Assembly (NCBI GenBank): GCA_905214425.1
Contig: CAJMLY010000046.1
Location: 1-9,994, forward strand
Source: an uncultured bacterium
GTDB lineage: Bacteria > Actinomycetota > Coriobacteriia > Coriobacteriales > Coriobacteriaceae
DNA: 9,994 bases
Direction: 5' to 3'
The stretch's first letter is position 1; every line of letters starts with the position of its first letter. Under the pieces are notes generated by a model. That model was not told where the DNA came from. It saw only the letters and a list, made by a program, of their open reading frames with translations, and did not search any database. Made by a program: the position numbers and the translations under genes. Positions 1 to 6,452 of this stretch are shown here, piece after piece.

Positions 1-6
1 GAGCGG

Positions 7-60
7 CAATCTGCCTTTCAACTTCGGCGGCATGACCAGAAGGTCAATGCCGCCTCGTTT
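7..60 (+). terminator. Terminator-like stem-loop with conserved GACC-AGAA-GGTC tip (copy 1)
   Basis: Bases 26-33 (GGCGGCAT) and 34-37 (GACC) pair with 42-45 (GGTC) and 47-54 (ATGCCGCC), leaving an AGAA loop and one bulged A at 46. A short T-rich run (TCGTTT) follows. The 19 bases before the stem (7-25) nearly match those before the related stem-loop at 3257-3281. It probably ends a plus-strand gene lying off the left edge. The strand and the terminator role are inferred from the T-run side. Confidence 0.55.
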
Positions 61-61
61 C

Positions 62-92
62 AAGGCACCTTGCTCGCTCTGGCGGGTTTTCG
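62..92. repeat. 31-nt dispersed repeat, copy 1
   Basis: The 31 bases from AAGGCACC to GGGTTTTCG recur without change at 3358-3388. Similarity continues more loosely to about 130 here and to about 3425 in the second copy. In both places it lies downstream of the GACC-AGAA-GGTC stem-loop: 7 bases away here, about 76 bases away in the other copy. It is non-coding and its function is unknown. Confidence 0.7.
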
Positions 93-126
93 CTGACTTT
101 GCCAAGGCATCGGCGTCGCCTTTGTT

Positions 127-173
127 GGCACTTGGGGACGTTCCTTTTGTGTCGGCACTTGGGGACAGTCCTT
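127..173. repeat. Two tandem copies of a GGCACTTGGGGAC motif, 27-nt period
   Basis: GGCACTTGGGGAC occurs at 127-139 and again at 154-166, each followed by a TCCTT-type tail. The second copy contains the small palindrome GGACAGTCC. Motifs of the GGGGACAGTCC type are known in REP-like and REP-transposase-associated repeats of other bacteria. That link is from memory and no transposase is present here. Confidence 0.6.
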
Positions 174-226
174 ATGTCAAGAGATTGGTGCAAGAGGGAT
201 AGGTTGCCTTGCGTCGATTTAAATAG

Positions 227-291
227 GTTGCGGTGAGATAGTTCTTGAATTGGCCTTATTGAGGACTAAACAGGAACTATCTCACCGCAAC
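227..291. repeat. 63-nt hairpin repeat, copy 1
   Basis: The arms 227-244 and 274-291 are perfect 18-bp inverted repeats (GTTGCGGTGAGATAGTTC). Pairing continues through a G-T wobble at 245/273 to 247/271, leaving a 23-nt loop that holds a small CCT/AGG stem (254-256 with 262-264). The core 228-290 is 63 nt (20+23+20), the same dimensions as the element at 6390-6452 read on the opposite strand. Here it lies about 28 bases beyond the stop codon of the coiled-coil gene. It may act as a weak terminator for that gene, but no strong T-run follows on the minus strand. Confidence 0.8.
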
Positions 292-318
292 TGCGTTGAA
301 CGTTTTTTGGCAACTGGT

Positions 319-2082
319 TTACTTGCTCGCGAAGAGCCAGACCAGGATGATCGCTAGAATCACGGCGACGATGCAGACGATGGCGCCGGTGAATTTGATG
401 CGTGAGTCGCGGGTGCGCTCTCGTACGTCATCCTCGGTAGCCTCGAGCTGGGCCACTTCGCGCTCGGTTTCGGCGTGTTCGGCTTTGTCTCGGGCCAAGG
501 ATCCTGCAAGCGACTCAGTGATCTCTGGGTGGTCGTGCACCTCGGTCGCCTGTTCGATGATCGACTGTGCATGTGCGGCATCTGCTTGGGCGTTGGCGAT
601 GGTCTGCTCCTGGTCGCGGCGTGCCTTGTCCTCCGCGGCGATCTTCTCGCGCAGTTCGCGCTGACGAGTCGCGGCGGCAGTCTTCGCCGTCTGCAACTCG
701 TCGCGCGCGGCATCGGCTTCGGTCGTCACGGCTTGGTGCGCGCGTTTTGCGTCGGCGATAGGGGCTTGAGCCTGCTCGACGGCCTGCTCGGCTGCGGCAA
801 GTGAATGCTCAAGGTCGGCGGTGATGCGCGGGACATCTTCTTCGGCTTTACGCAGGGCATCTGCCGTGTCGGAAATCTGCATCGAGAGCTCGCTGGTGCG
901 CACCGTATAGTTGGCGGGATTTGCCGAGGGATTGCGTTGCAGCTCGGCATACTCATGACGCAGTGTCTCGAGCTGGGCGCGCGTGGCGTCGACGGTTTGT
1001 TGTGCGGCGGCAATGCCGGTGTCTCGCTCTGCCTTCACCTTGTCGCGGATGCGCTTGGAATCCTCAAGACGTCGAACGAGGCGGTTGCCGGTCTCGCGCG
1101 AGCTCGCCTCGCGGGCCTCCACGGCATCGAGCGTGGCCTTCAGACGGAGCTCAGTCGCGTCATCCTCTGTCTTCATTTGTTCGAGCTGACCCTTGAGCTT
1201 TGTCGCTTTGGAGGCGTGGGCATCACGGTCAATCTCGGCGGCCGCTGCAGTCTTTTGGGCCGTGGCAATCGCCTGGCGCTGGTCGGCGACGATCTGGTCG
1301 TAGCGGCCTGCGATATCCTGGCGCGTCTCGAGTTCCTCGGCCTGATCGGCAATGCGCTGCTCAAGTTCGGCCAGGTGGGCGCGGGCATCGGCAAGTGCCT
1401 TTTTCGCGGCGTTCATCTCGCGCATGGCCGAGGCGCCCTGGGCGATAAAGGTGCCCACGGCGTTCGCAGTGTTCGAGACAGCGGTCCCCAGATCGCGGCT
1501 CGCGGCGGAGGAGTGCGGGGCGGTCGGGCGAGCGGTGTCGGCAGCGTCCGCATCGGCAGCCTGCGGCACGGCGATATTGCCGGTACCGCCCTCGATCACA
1601 GAAAAGCCTGCTGCGTGCGGGTCGACCGCATCGGCGCCAATCGTGGGATGCTCGAGCTGCAGAAACGAGGGCATGGTGCTGCCCTGGTCGGCAACCGGAG
1701 TCTCGCCGGGTACGAAGGTCGAGGCTGCCTCGGCGGCCTCCTCTTCCTCGGCGTCAACGTCAGCGTCGGCCACGGCGTCTTTCATCGCTTTGACGGCATC
1801 CATCATGGAGTCCATGACGGCGTCGAGCTCTTCTTCCGAAGAAACCTCGATGGGGCCCGCAGCTTGCGGAGCGGCATCCTGTACGGGGTCGTCGTCCTGA
1901 GCGGGCGCATCGTCGTTTTGCTCGTCTGCATCTTCGGCGCCAGGGGTTTCCGCCGTAGCGCTTTCGTCCAAGATGGGGTCGTCGAGGTCAATATCATCGC
2001 AGGTCACAGCGTCGGCATCTGCAGTGACGTCTGCGGAATCATCAATATGCTGTTGAGTCTGGGGGTCCAGCTCGTCTGTCAT
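319..2082 (-). CDS. Acidic coiled-coil protein with C-terminal membrane anchor, function unknown
   Basis: A 587-residue protein that I do not recognise. Residues 1-125 are strongly acidic and probably disordered (Asp/Glu/Ala-rich, almost no Lys or Arg until about residue 98). Residues 126-215 form a low-complexity Pro/Ala/Gly linker. Residues about 220-555 are rich in Ala, Glu, Gln, Lys and Arg with heptad-like spacing, as in a long coiled coil, with a likely break near NPSANPAN (384-391). Residues 566-584 (GAIVC to VWLFA) form one hydrophobic segment followed by only a few residues, as in a tail-anchored protein. No signal peptide is visible, so most of the protein is probably cytoplasmic. 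The ATG at 2082 is chosen because GAGGAG lies about 10 bases upstream. An in-frame ATG at 2205 would add 41 basic, unrelated-looking residues and lacks that site. The gene is divergent from the SDR gene. A cell-envelope or chromosome-organising scaffold is possible but unsupported by any motif. Confidence 0.85.
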   Translation of the reverse strand: MTDELDPQTQQHIDDSADVTADADAVTCDDIDLDDPILDESATAETPGAEDADEQNDDAPAQDDDPVQDAAPQAAGPIEVSSEEELDAVMDSMMDAVKAMKDAVADADVDAEEEEAAEAASTFVPGETPVADQGSTMPSFLQLEHPTIGADAVDPHAAGFSVIEGGTGNIAVPQAADADAADTARPTAPHSSAASRDLGTAVSNTANAVGTFIAQGASAMREMNAAKKALADARAHLAELEQRIADQAEELETRQDIAGRYDQIVADQRQAIATAQKTAAAAEIDRDAHASKATKLKGQLEQMKTEDDATELRLKATLDAVEAREASSRETGNRLVRRLEDSKRIRDKVKAERDTGIAAAQQTVDATRAQLETLRHEYAELQRNPSANPANYTVRTSELSMQISDTADALRKAEEDVPRITADLEHSLAAAEQAVEQAQAPIADAKRAHQAVTTEADAARDELQTAKTAAATRQRELREKIAAEDKARRDQEQTIANAQADAAHAQSIIEQATEVHDHPEITESLAGSLARDKAEHAETEREVAQLEATEDDVRERTRDSRIKFTGAIVCIVAVILAIILVWLFASK

Positions 2083-2115
2083 AGGTATGTGCTCCTCATC
2101 GTTGTTTGTCACCCT

Positions 2116-2121
2116 ATGATA
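2116..2121 (-). promoter_or_regulatory. Possible -10 element of the coiled-coil gene
   Basis: On the minus strand this reads TATCAT, five of six matches to the sigma-70 -10 consensus, about 33 bases before the chosen start codon. No convincing -35 element is present at the usual spacing, so this is a weak call. Confidence 0.3.
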
Positions 2122-2339
2122 AAGTCTCGCGCCGACTTCCCGCGCGCCGCAGCAAAGTTTCAAAACGTGTTCGATGGCTCGCGTCGATAGCAAAAACTCG
2201 CCCACTTTATCCAGTTTTAACTTGACAATCCCTTCGCCGAAAGACGTTGCGCCGTTCGCCTGCCATGGGCTTTATTTTTCACTTGAACCCGCTAAAGTTG
2301 CATTTCAGCTTTTGGCGCGTGAAGTTGGATGCGCGCAGT

Positions 2340-2357
2340 CGACGGGCAGGCCCGTCG
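2340..2357 (+). promoter_or_regulatory. Small stem-loop just before the SDR ribosome binding site
   Basis: CGACGGG (2340-2346) pairs with CCCGTCG (2351-2357) around a CAGG loop. The stem ends 6 bases before the GAAAGGA ribosome binding site (2364-2370). It could protect the transcript end or modulate initiation. The position is observed and the function is a guess. Confidence 0.35.
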
Positions 2358-2376
2358 CGATTTGAAAGGACTTTAT

Positions 2377-3177
2377 ATGGGACTTTTCACTGGTAAGACC
2401 GTGATCGTCACCGGCGGTGGCAAGGCCACGCTCAAGGACGGCTCCGCTGGCTCCATCGGCTACGGTATCGATATCGCTTTTGCCAAGGAGGGCGCAAACC
2501 TCGTCATTACCGGTCGCAACGTTGCCAAGCTCGAGGCCGCCAAGGAATCCCTCGAGGCCGAGTACGGTGTCAAGGTTCTGCCTGTTCAGGCCGATGTTTC
2601 GGCTAGTCAGGACAACGAGGCTGTCGTCCAGAACGTCATCGACAAGGCCATTGAGGAGTTCGGCCGCATCGACGCCGTAGTCAACAACGCTCAGGCCAGC
2701 GCCTCGGGCGTGACGATCGCCGATCACACCATGGACCAGTTCAACCTCGCCATTTACTCCGGTCTGTATGCCACCTACCTGTACATGCAGAAGGCCTACC
2801 CGCACCTGAAGGAGACCAAGGGCTCCGTGGTCAACTTTGCTTCGGGCGCCGGCCTGTTTGGCAACTATGGCCAGTGCAGCTACGCCGCTGCCAAGGAGGG
2901 CATCCGCGGTCTGACCCGCGTCGCTGCCAACGAGTGGGGCAAGGACGGCATCAACGTCAATATCGTTTGCCCGCTTGCTTGGACCGCTGCGCTCGAGAAC
3001 TTCCAGGATGCCTATCCTGAGGCGTTCAAGGCCAACGTCCACATGCCGCCGGCTGGCCACTACGGCGACGTCGAGAAGGAAATCGGCCGCGTTGTCGTTC
3101 AGCTCTGCGGTCCCGACTTTAAGTATATGAACGGCGAGACCGTCACCCTCGAGGGTGGCATGGGCCAGCGTCCTTAG
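2377..3177 (+). CDS. SDR-family oxidoreductase, probable 12alpha-hydroxysteroid dehydrogenase-like enzyme
   Basis: A 266-residue NAD(P)-dependent short-chain dehydrogenase. Visible features are the Rossmann nucleotide-binding start (TGGG at 12-15, then SIGYG at 26-30), TGRN (45-48) whose Arg suggests NADP(H), DV at 73-74, NNAQ (103-106) in place of NNAG, catalytic Ser156 in FASGAG, and Tyr169/Lys173 in YAAAK. From memory, the NNAQASASG stretch, the region around residues 126-180 and the C-terminus LEGGMGQRP closely resemble clostridial 12alpha-hydroxysteroid dehydrogenases, which reversibly oxidise the 12-hydroxyl of bile acids such as cholate and deoxycholate in the cytoplasm. SDR substrate specificity is hard to assign by eye, so the substrate is an inference. 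The glycine loop carries about seven extra residues (TLKDGSAG region, 18-25). ATG 2377 is preferred over the in-frame ATG at 2329 because GAAAGGA lies 6 bases before it and MGLFTGKTVIVTGG is the normal SDR start. It appears to be transcribed alone. Confidence 0.9.
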   Translation: MGLFTGKTVIVTGGGKATLKDGSAGSIGYGIDIAFAKEGANLVITGRNVAKLEAAKESLEAEYGVKVLPVQADVSASQDNEAVVQNVIDKAIEEFGRIDAVVNNAQASASGVTIADHTMDQFNLAIYSGLYATYLYMQKAYPHLKETKGSVVNFASGAGLFGNYGQCSYAAAKEGIRGLTRVAANEWGKDGINVNIVCPLAWTAALENFQDAYPEAFKANVHMPPAGHYGDVEKEIGRVVVQLCGPDFKYMNGETVTLEGGMGQRP

Positions 3178-3205
3178 GGGTTCCGCCGTTCTACCGAACG
3201 GCGGA
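3178..3205 (+). terminator. Stem-loop directly after the SDR stop codon
   Basis: TCCGCCGTTC (3182-3191) and GAACGGCGGA (3196-3205) form a perfect 10-bp stem with a TACC loop, starting 5 bases after the stop codon. No T-run follows, so it is more likely a 3'-end stabiliser or part of a two-stage terminator with the stem-loop at 3257-3281. Confidence 0.55.
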
Positions 3206-3235
3206 CCGGCCGACGCTGCGCGGGCCGCATTTGGA

Positions 3236-3290
3236 CAATCTGCCGTTCAATTTCAAGGGCGCGACCAGAAGGTCAGCGCCCTTTCATTTC
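3236..3290 (+). terminator. Terminator-like stem-loop with GACC-AGAA-GGTC tip (copy 2)
   Basis: GGGCGC-GACC (3257-3266) pairs with GGTC and GCGCCC (3271-3274 and 3276-3281), with an AGAA loop and a bulged A at 3275, followed by TTTCATTTC. The tip, loop, bulge and the 19 preceding bases (3236-3254) are shared with copy 1 at 7-60, while the lower stem differs in sequence and still pairs. It is probably the intrinsic terminator of the SDR gene. Confidence 0.65.
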
Positions 3291-3357
3291 ACGGCACCTT
3301 GTCTCAAATGCGACCCGCTCGCTGACTTATGCTCAACCTGCGGCACCATTTTGCTTG

Positions 3358-3388
3358 AAGGCACCTTGCTCGCTCTGGCGGGTTTTCG
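3358..3388. repeat. 31-nt dispersed repeat, copy 2
   Basis: Identical to 62-92. A shorter imperfect match (ACGGCACCTTG, around 3291-3301) lies between the terminator-like stem-loop and this copy, so the module may have been duplicated in tandem and diverged. The gap between the SDR stop and the tgt start (3178-3540) holds only these repeats, the stem-loops and the tgt promoter. No convincing gene is seen there. Confidence 0.7.
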
Positions 3389-3497
3389 GTGTCGGTGCCA
3401 TAACATCGGCGTTGCCTTGGCTGTTGGAAATGATCCCAATGACTATGACCCCTTTGCACCAGTTTCTGTCGAGTCGGTGCTTCTTGCGGGTTGCCCG

Positions 3498-3503
3498 TAT
3501 AAT
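3498..3503 (+). promoter_or_regulatory. Probable -10 element of the tgt promoter
   Basis: A perfect TATAAT lies 37 bases before the tgt start codon. The -35 position (around 3475-3481) has no clear TTGACA match. The inferred transcript would carry a leader of about 30 bases containing the AAGGAG ribosome binding site (3526-3531), which is 9 bases before the ATG. Confidence 0.6.
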
Positions 3504-3540
3504 GGTTTGCGTATGAACCGCAACCAAGGAGTTCCAGTTT

Positions 3541-4680
<1,140 letters not shown>

Positions 4681-4829
4681 GAGCGGCTCGGGCGCTTGCA
4701 GAGCGCGGGCAACGGCAAGGGGCGAGCGCCGGCCGGTCATCACGTTCGCTAAGACCGTCTGTGCGACCACTGACCGACAGCTTGCAAGCACTTGATGCAT
4801 CGTGGGTACCATACCGAATAGTTGATGTT

Positions 4830-4876
4830 CGGGCGGGTGTTTGACGCATGGCGTCGACCCCGCCCGTTTCTATTTT
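4830..4876 (+). terminator. Terminator-like stem-loop in the tgt-LOG gap, possibly a leader attenuator
   Basis: CGGGCGGG (4830-4837) pairs with CCCGCCCG (4859-4866), with a second pairing inside (GACGC 4843-4847 with GCGTC 4851-4855), followed by TTTCTATTTT (4867-4876). It ends 15 bases before the LOG start codon and about 150 bases after the tgt stop. It is either the tgt terminator or, if the LOG promoter lies upstream (a weak TACCAT at 4807-4812 could be a -10), an attenuator in the LOG leader. The rest of 4681-4829 shows nothing recognisable. Confidence 0.6.
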
Positions 4877-4891
4877 CGATAGGAGCATCCC

Positions 4892-5650
4892 ATGATTAAG
4901 AATGAGAACGTCGAGGGCGAGCCTGCCTACGACGAGACGTACCGCCGCGGCCCCGTGGTCATGCGCGGCCCCATGATTCCTAAGGACAACACCTACGCCA
5001 ACCTGCTGGCGCCCGAGGATTCGACCGACTGGTTGCACGCCGACCCCTGGCGCGTGCTGCGCATTCAGGCAGAGTTTGTCGATGGTTTTGGCGCGCTTGC
5101 CGAGCTTGGTCCTGCGGTGACCATCTTCGGTAGCGCCCGCACACCCAAGACCGATCCGCTTTACAAGGCGGCGCGCACGGTCGGTCGCAAAATCGCCCAG
5201 CGCGGCGTGGCGGTTATCACCGGCGGCGGTCCCGGCATCATGGAGGCGGCCAACAGGGGAGCGGCGAGTGTCAACGGCAAGTCAGTTGGCCTGGGCATTG
5301 AATTGCCGCACGAACAGGGGCTCAATAAATACGTGAACCTCGGCATGGACTTCCGTTACTTCTTTGTGCGCAAGACCATGTTCGTCAAATACAGCTCGGG
5401 CGCTATTGTGTTTCCCGGTGGTTTTGGTACGCTCGACGAAATGTTCGAGGTGCTCACGCTGGTGCAGACACACAAGGTCAAGCGCATGCCGCTTGTGCTG
5501 GTGGGCACCGAGTACTGGCAGGGCCTGTTCGACTGGCTTAACGGTCCGGTGATGGACGCCGGTATGATCAGCCCGCTCGATCCCGAGCTCGTGCACATCA
5601 CCGACGACCTCAACGAAGCCGTTGACATCGCCCTGAGCGGGCTGATGTAG
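4892..5650 (+). CDS. LOG-family protein (TIGR00730-type), nucleoside 5'-monophosphate phosphoribohydrolase
   Basis: A 252-residue Rossmann-fold protein. LOG-family enzymes hydrolyse the N-glycosidic bond of nucleoside 5'-monophosphates (cytokinin riboside monophosphates in plants; AMP and related nucleotides are reported for bacterial members), releasing base and ribose 5-phosphate. The family signatures are GGGPGIMEAANRG (111-123) and PGGFGTLDE (175-183), with Arg160/Lys161 in FFVRKTMF between them. These form the substrate site and catalytic Arg/Glu of the family. About 70 residues precede the conserved core (TIFGSAR at 77-83), a common feature of longer bacterial members. The start is set by AGGAG (4881-4885), 6 bases before the ATG. 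No lysine-decarboxylase activity should be inferred from the older family name. The physiological substrate cannot be read from the sequence. Confidence 0.92.
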   Translation: MIKNENVEGEPAYDETYRRGPVVMRGPMIPKDNTYANLLAPEDSTDWLHADPWRVLRIQAEFVDGFGALAELGPAVTIFGSARTPKTDPLYKAARTVGRKIAQRGVAVITGGGPGIMEAANRGAASVNGKSVGLGIELPHEQGLNKYVNLGMDFRYFFVRKTMFVKYSSGAIVFPGGFGTLDEMFEVLTLVQTHKVKRMPLVLVGTEYWQGLFDWLNGPVMDAGMISPLDPELVHITDDLNEAVDIALSGLM

Positions 5651-5683
5651 AGCGAGCGTGCCTGTCGTTGTAGTAATGTGAAC

Positions 5684-5737
5684 GGCATACTGATGCTATT
5701 TAACATCAGTATGCCATCTAAATTGGGTATACTGATG
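5684..5737 (+). promoter_or_regulatory. Operator of the toxin-antitoxin operon: inverted repeat plus a third half-site
   Basis: GGCATACTGATG (5684-5695) and CATCAGTATGCC (5704-5715) form a perfect 12-bp inverted repeat with an 8-bp AT-rich centre. A third copy, GGTATACTGATG (5726-5737, 11 of 12 matches), lies in the direct orientation 42 bp from the first, about four helical turns. Ribbon-helix-helix antitoxins of the RelB/DinJ type bind such sites to repress their own operon. Assignment to this antitoxin is inferred from position. Confidence 0.7.
5728..5733 (+). promoter_or_regulatory. Probable -10 element of the toxin-antitoxin operon
   Basis: TATACT (five of six matches) lies 30 bases before the antitoxin start and inside the third half-site of the operator, so repressor binding would block RNA polymerase. 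The -35 position would fall in the right arm of the inverted repeat and has no clear consensus. Confidence 0.5.
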
Positions 5738-5763
5738 CAAAAGACGAGGCGAGGAGGTCGCGT

Positions 5764-6063
5764 ATGTCTACTGCAACGGTTAAACCTACGACGGTTCGCA
5801 TCGAAGAGGGACTCAAGGAACAGGCGACTGAGTTCTTGGATACGGTTGGCCTGAGCCTCAATTCGTATCTCAACCTTGCTGTTCGGCAGCTGGTAAATCA
5901 GCGAAAGATTCCATTTGAGATTGTTGGTCGATCCGAAGTTCCCAACGAGGCAACGAGGCGTGCCATGGTGATCGCCGAGGCTCATGAGTTGGGGATTTTG
6001 CCGGACGATAGCCCGTCATTCAATAACGCTGATGAGCTCATATCATTCCTCGATGAGGACTAG
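5764..6063 (+). CDS. dinJ: RelB/DinJ-family antitoxin
   Basis: A 99-residue antitoxin. Residues 9-53 (TTVRIEEGLKEQA through the PFEI stretch) match the ribbon-helix-helix DNA-binding and dimerisation fold of DinJ, including the characteristic GLSLNSYLNLAVRQLV helix pair and the K-I-PFE end. The C-terminal half (about 60-99), ending in an acidic helix (NNADELISFLDED), is the part expected to wrap and block the toxin. A strong GAGGAGG (5751-5757) lies 6 bases before the ATG. The toxin start follows the stop after only two bases, so the genes are co-transcribed and probably translationally coupled. With the toxin it is expected to repress the promoter at 5684-5737, as in other relBE-type operons. 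The symbol is by family, not proven orthology. Confidence 0.9.
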   Translation: MSTATVKPTTVRIEEGLKEQATEFLDTVGLSLNSYLNLAVRQLVNQRKIPFEIVGRSEVPNEATRRAMVIAEAHELGILPDDSPSFNNADELISFLDED

Positions 6064-6065
6064 CG

Positions 6066-6374
6066 ATGTTTGAGATTAAAGTCGAGGCTCAGTTTAAGGC
6101 GGATTACAAACGGACGATGCGCATCCATCCGCAGCTAAAAACCGAGTTTAGGGCGGCAGTTGCAGAGCTTGCGGCTCACGGCTCGCTTCCCGCGGAATAT
6201 GGTGCCCACGAGCTTTCAAACCCGGGCGGCAACTACAACGGCCACATCGATTTCCATCTATCCGATGGCTTGGTCGATGTGGTCGTTCTTTATCTTCCCC
6301 GCAAGACCAACCCAGTGATTAGGCTGGTAAGAATGGGCACTCATCAGGAGCTGTTTCAGGGTCCGCTGGGCTGA
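6066..6374 (+). CDS. yafQ: YafQ-family mRNA interferase toxin
   Basis: A 102-residue toxin of the RelE superfamily. YafQ-type toxins are ribosome-dependent endoribonucleases that cleave translated mRNA and halt growth when freed from antitoxin. Residues corresponding to the catalytic set of E. coli YafQ are visible: His48 (LPAEYGAHEL), Asp62 and His64 in GHIDFHLSDG, His93 in RMGTHQELF, and Phe97. The toxin therefore looks intact, although a strand and loop around 66-82 (SDGLVDVVVLYLPRKTNP) is longer than in the E. coli protein as I recall it. Translation probably depends on the upstream antitoxin: the only ribosome-binding candidate (GAGGA) lies within the last antitoxin codons. The gene converges on the primase-helicase gene, with a hairpin repeat between them. 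Confidence 0.9.
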   Translation: MFEIKVEAQFKADYKRTMRIHPQLKTEFRAAVAELAAHGSLPAEYGAHELSNPGGNYNGHIDFHLSDGLVDVVVLYLPRKTNPVIRLVRMGTHQELFQGPLG

Positions 6375-6389
6375 TTTCTTGTTTGTAAC

Positions 6390-6452
6390 TTGCGGCGGAA
6401 TAGGGACTGATTGGCGGCTAATAAGCCAAAAACAGTCCCTATTTCACCGCAA
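6390..6452. repeat. 63-nt hairpin repeat, copy 2
   Basis: The 20-nt arms 6390-6409 and 6433-6452 pair with one mismatch and one G-T wobble around a 23-nt loop that contains its own GGCT/AATA/AGCC hairpin (6416-6427). It matches the element at 228-290 in length, arm ends (TTGCGGTGA on the opposite strand) and loop. It fills the gap between the toxin stop (6374) and the helicase stop (6439-6441), and its right arm forms the last codons of the helicase gene. It may serve both converging genes as a barrier, but no T-run follows on either strand. Confidence 0.8.

Noticed and set aside
127..173. Start of a CRISPR array
   Set aside because: Only two 13-nt matches with a 27-nt period, no conserved repeat of CRISPR length, no spacers of regular size and no cas genes.
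805..2190. A 461-codon plus-strand open frame across the coiled-coil gene
   Set aside because: It is the antisense shadow of the minus-strand gene at 319-2082, rich in Gly, Arg and Cys, with no ribosome binding site or domain. High-GC codon bias creates such long open antisense frames.
2222..2227. A perfect TTGACA as the -35 element of the SDR promoter
   Set aside because: No acceptable -10 hexamer lies 16-18 bases downstream, so a promoter call is not supported.
2305..3060. A 251-codon minus-strand frame across the SDR gene
   Set aside because: Antisense to a clear SDR with intact catalytic motifs. No independent support.
4825..4899. A 24-codon leader peptide before the LOG gene
   Set aside because: No ribosome binding site, and no run of regulatory codons. 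It is kept only as a remark in the leader finding.
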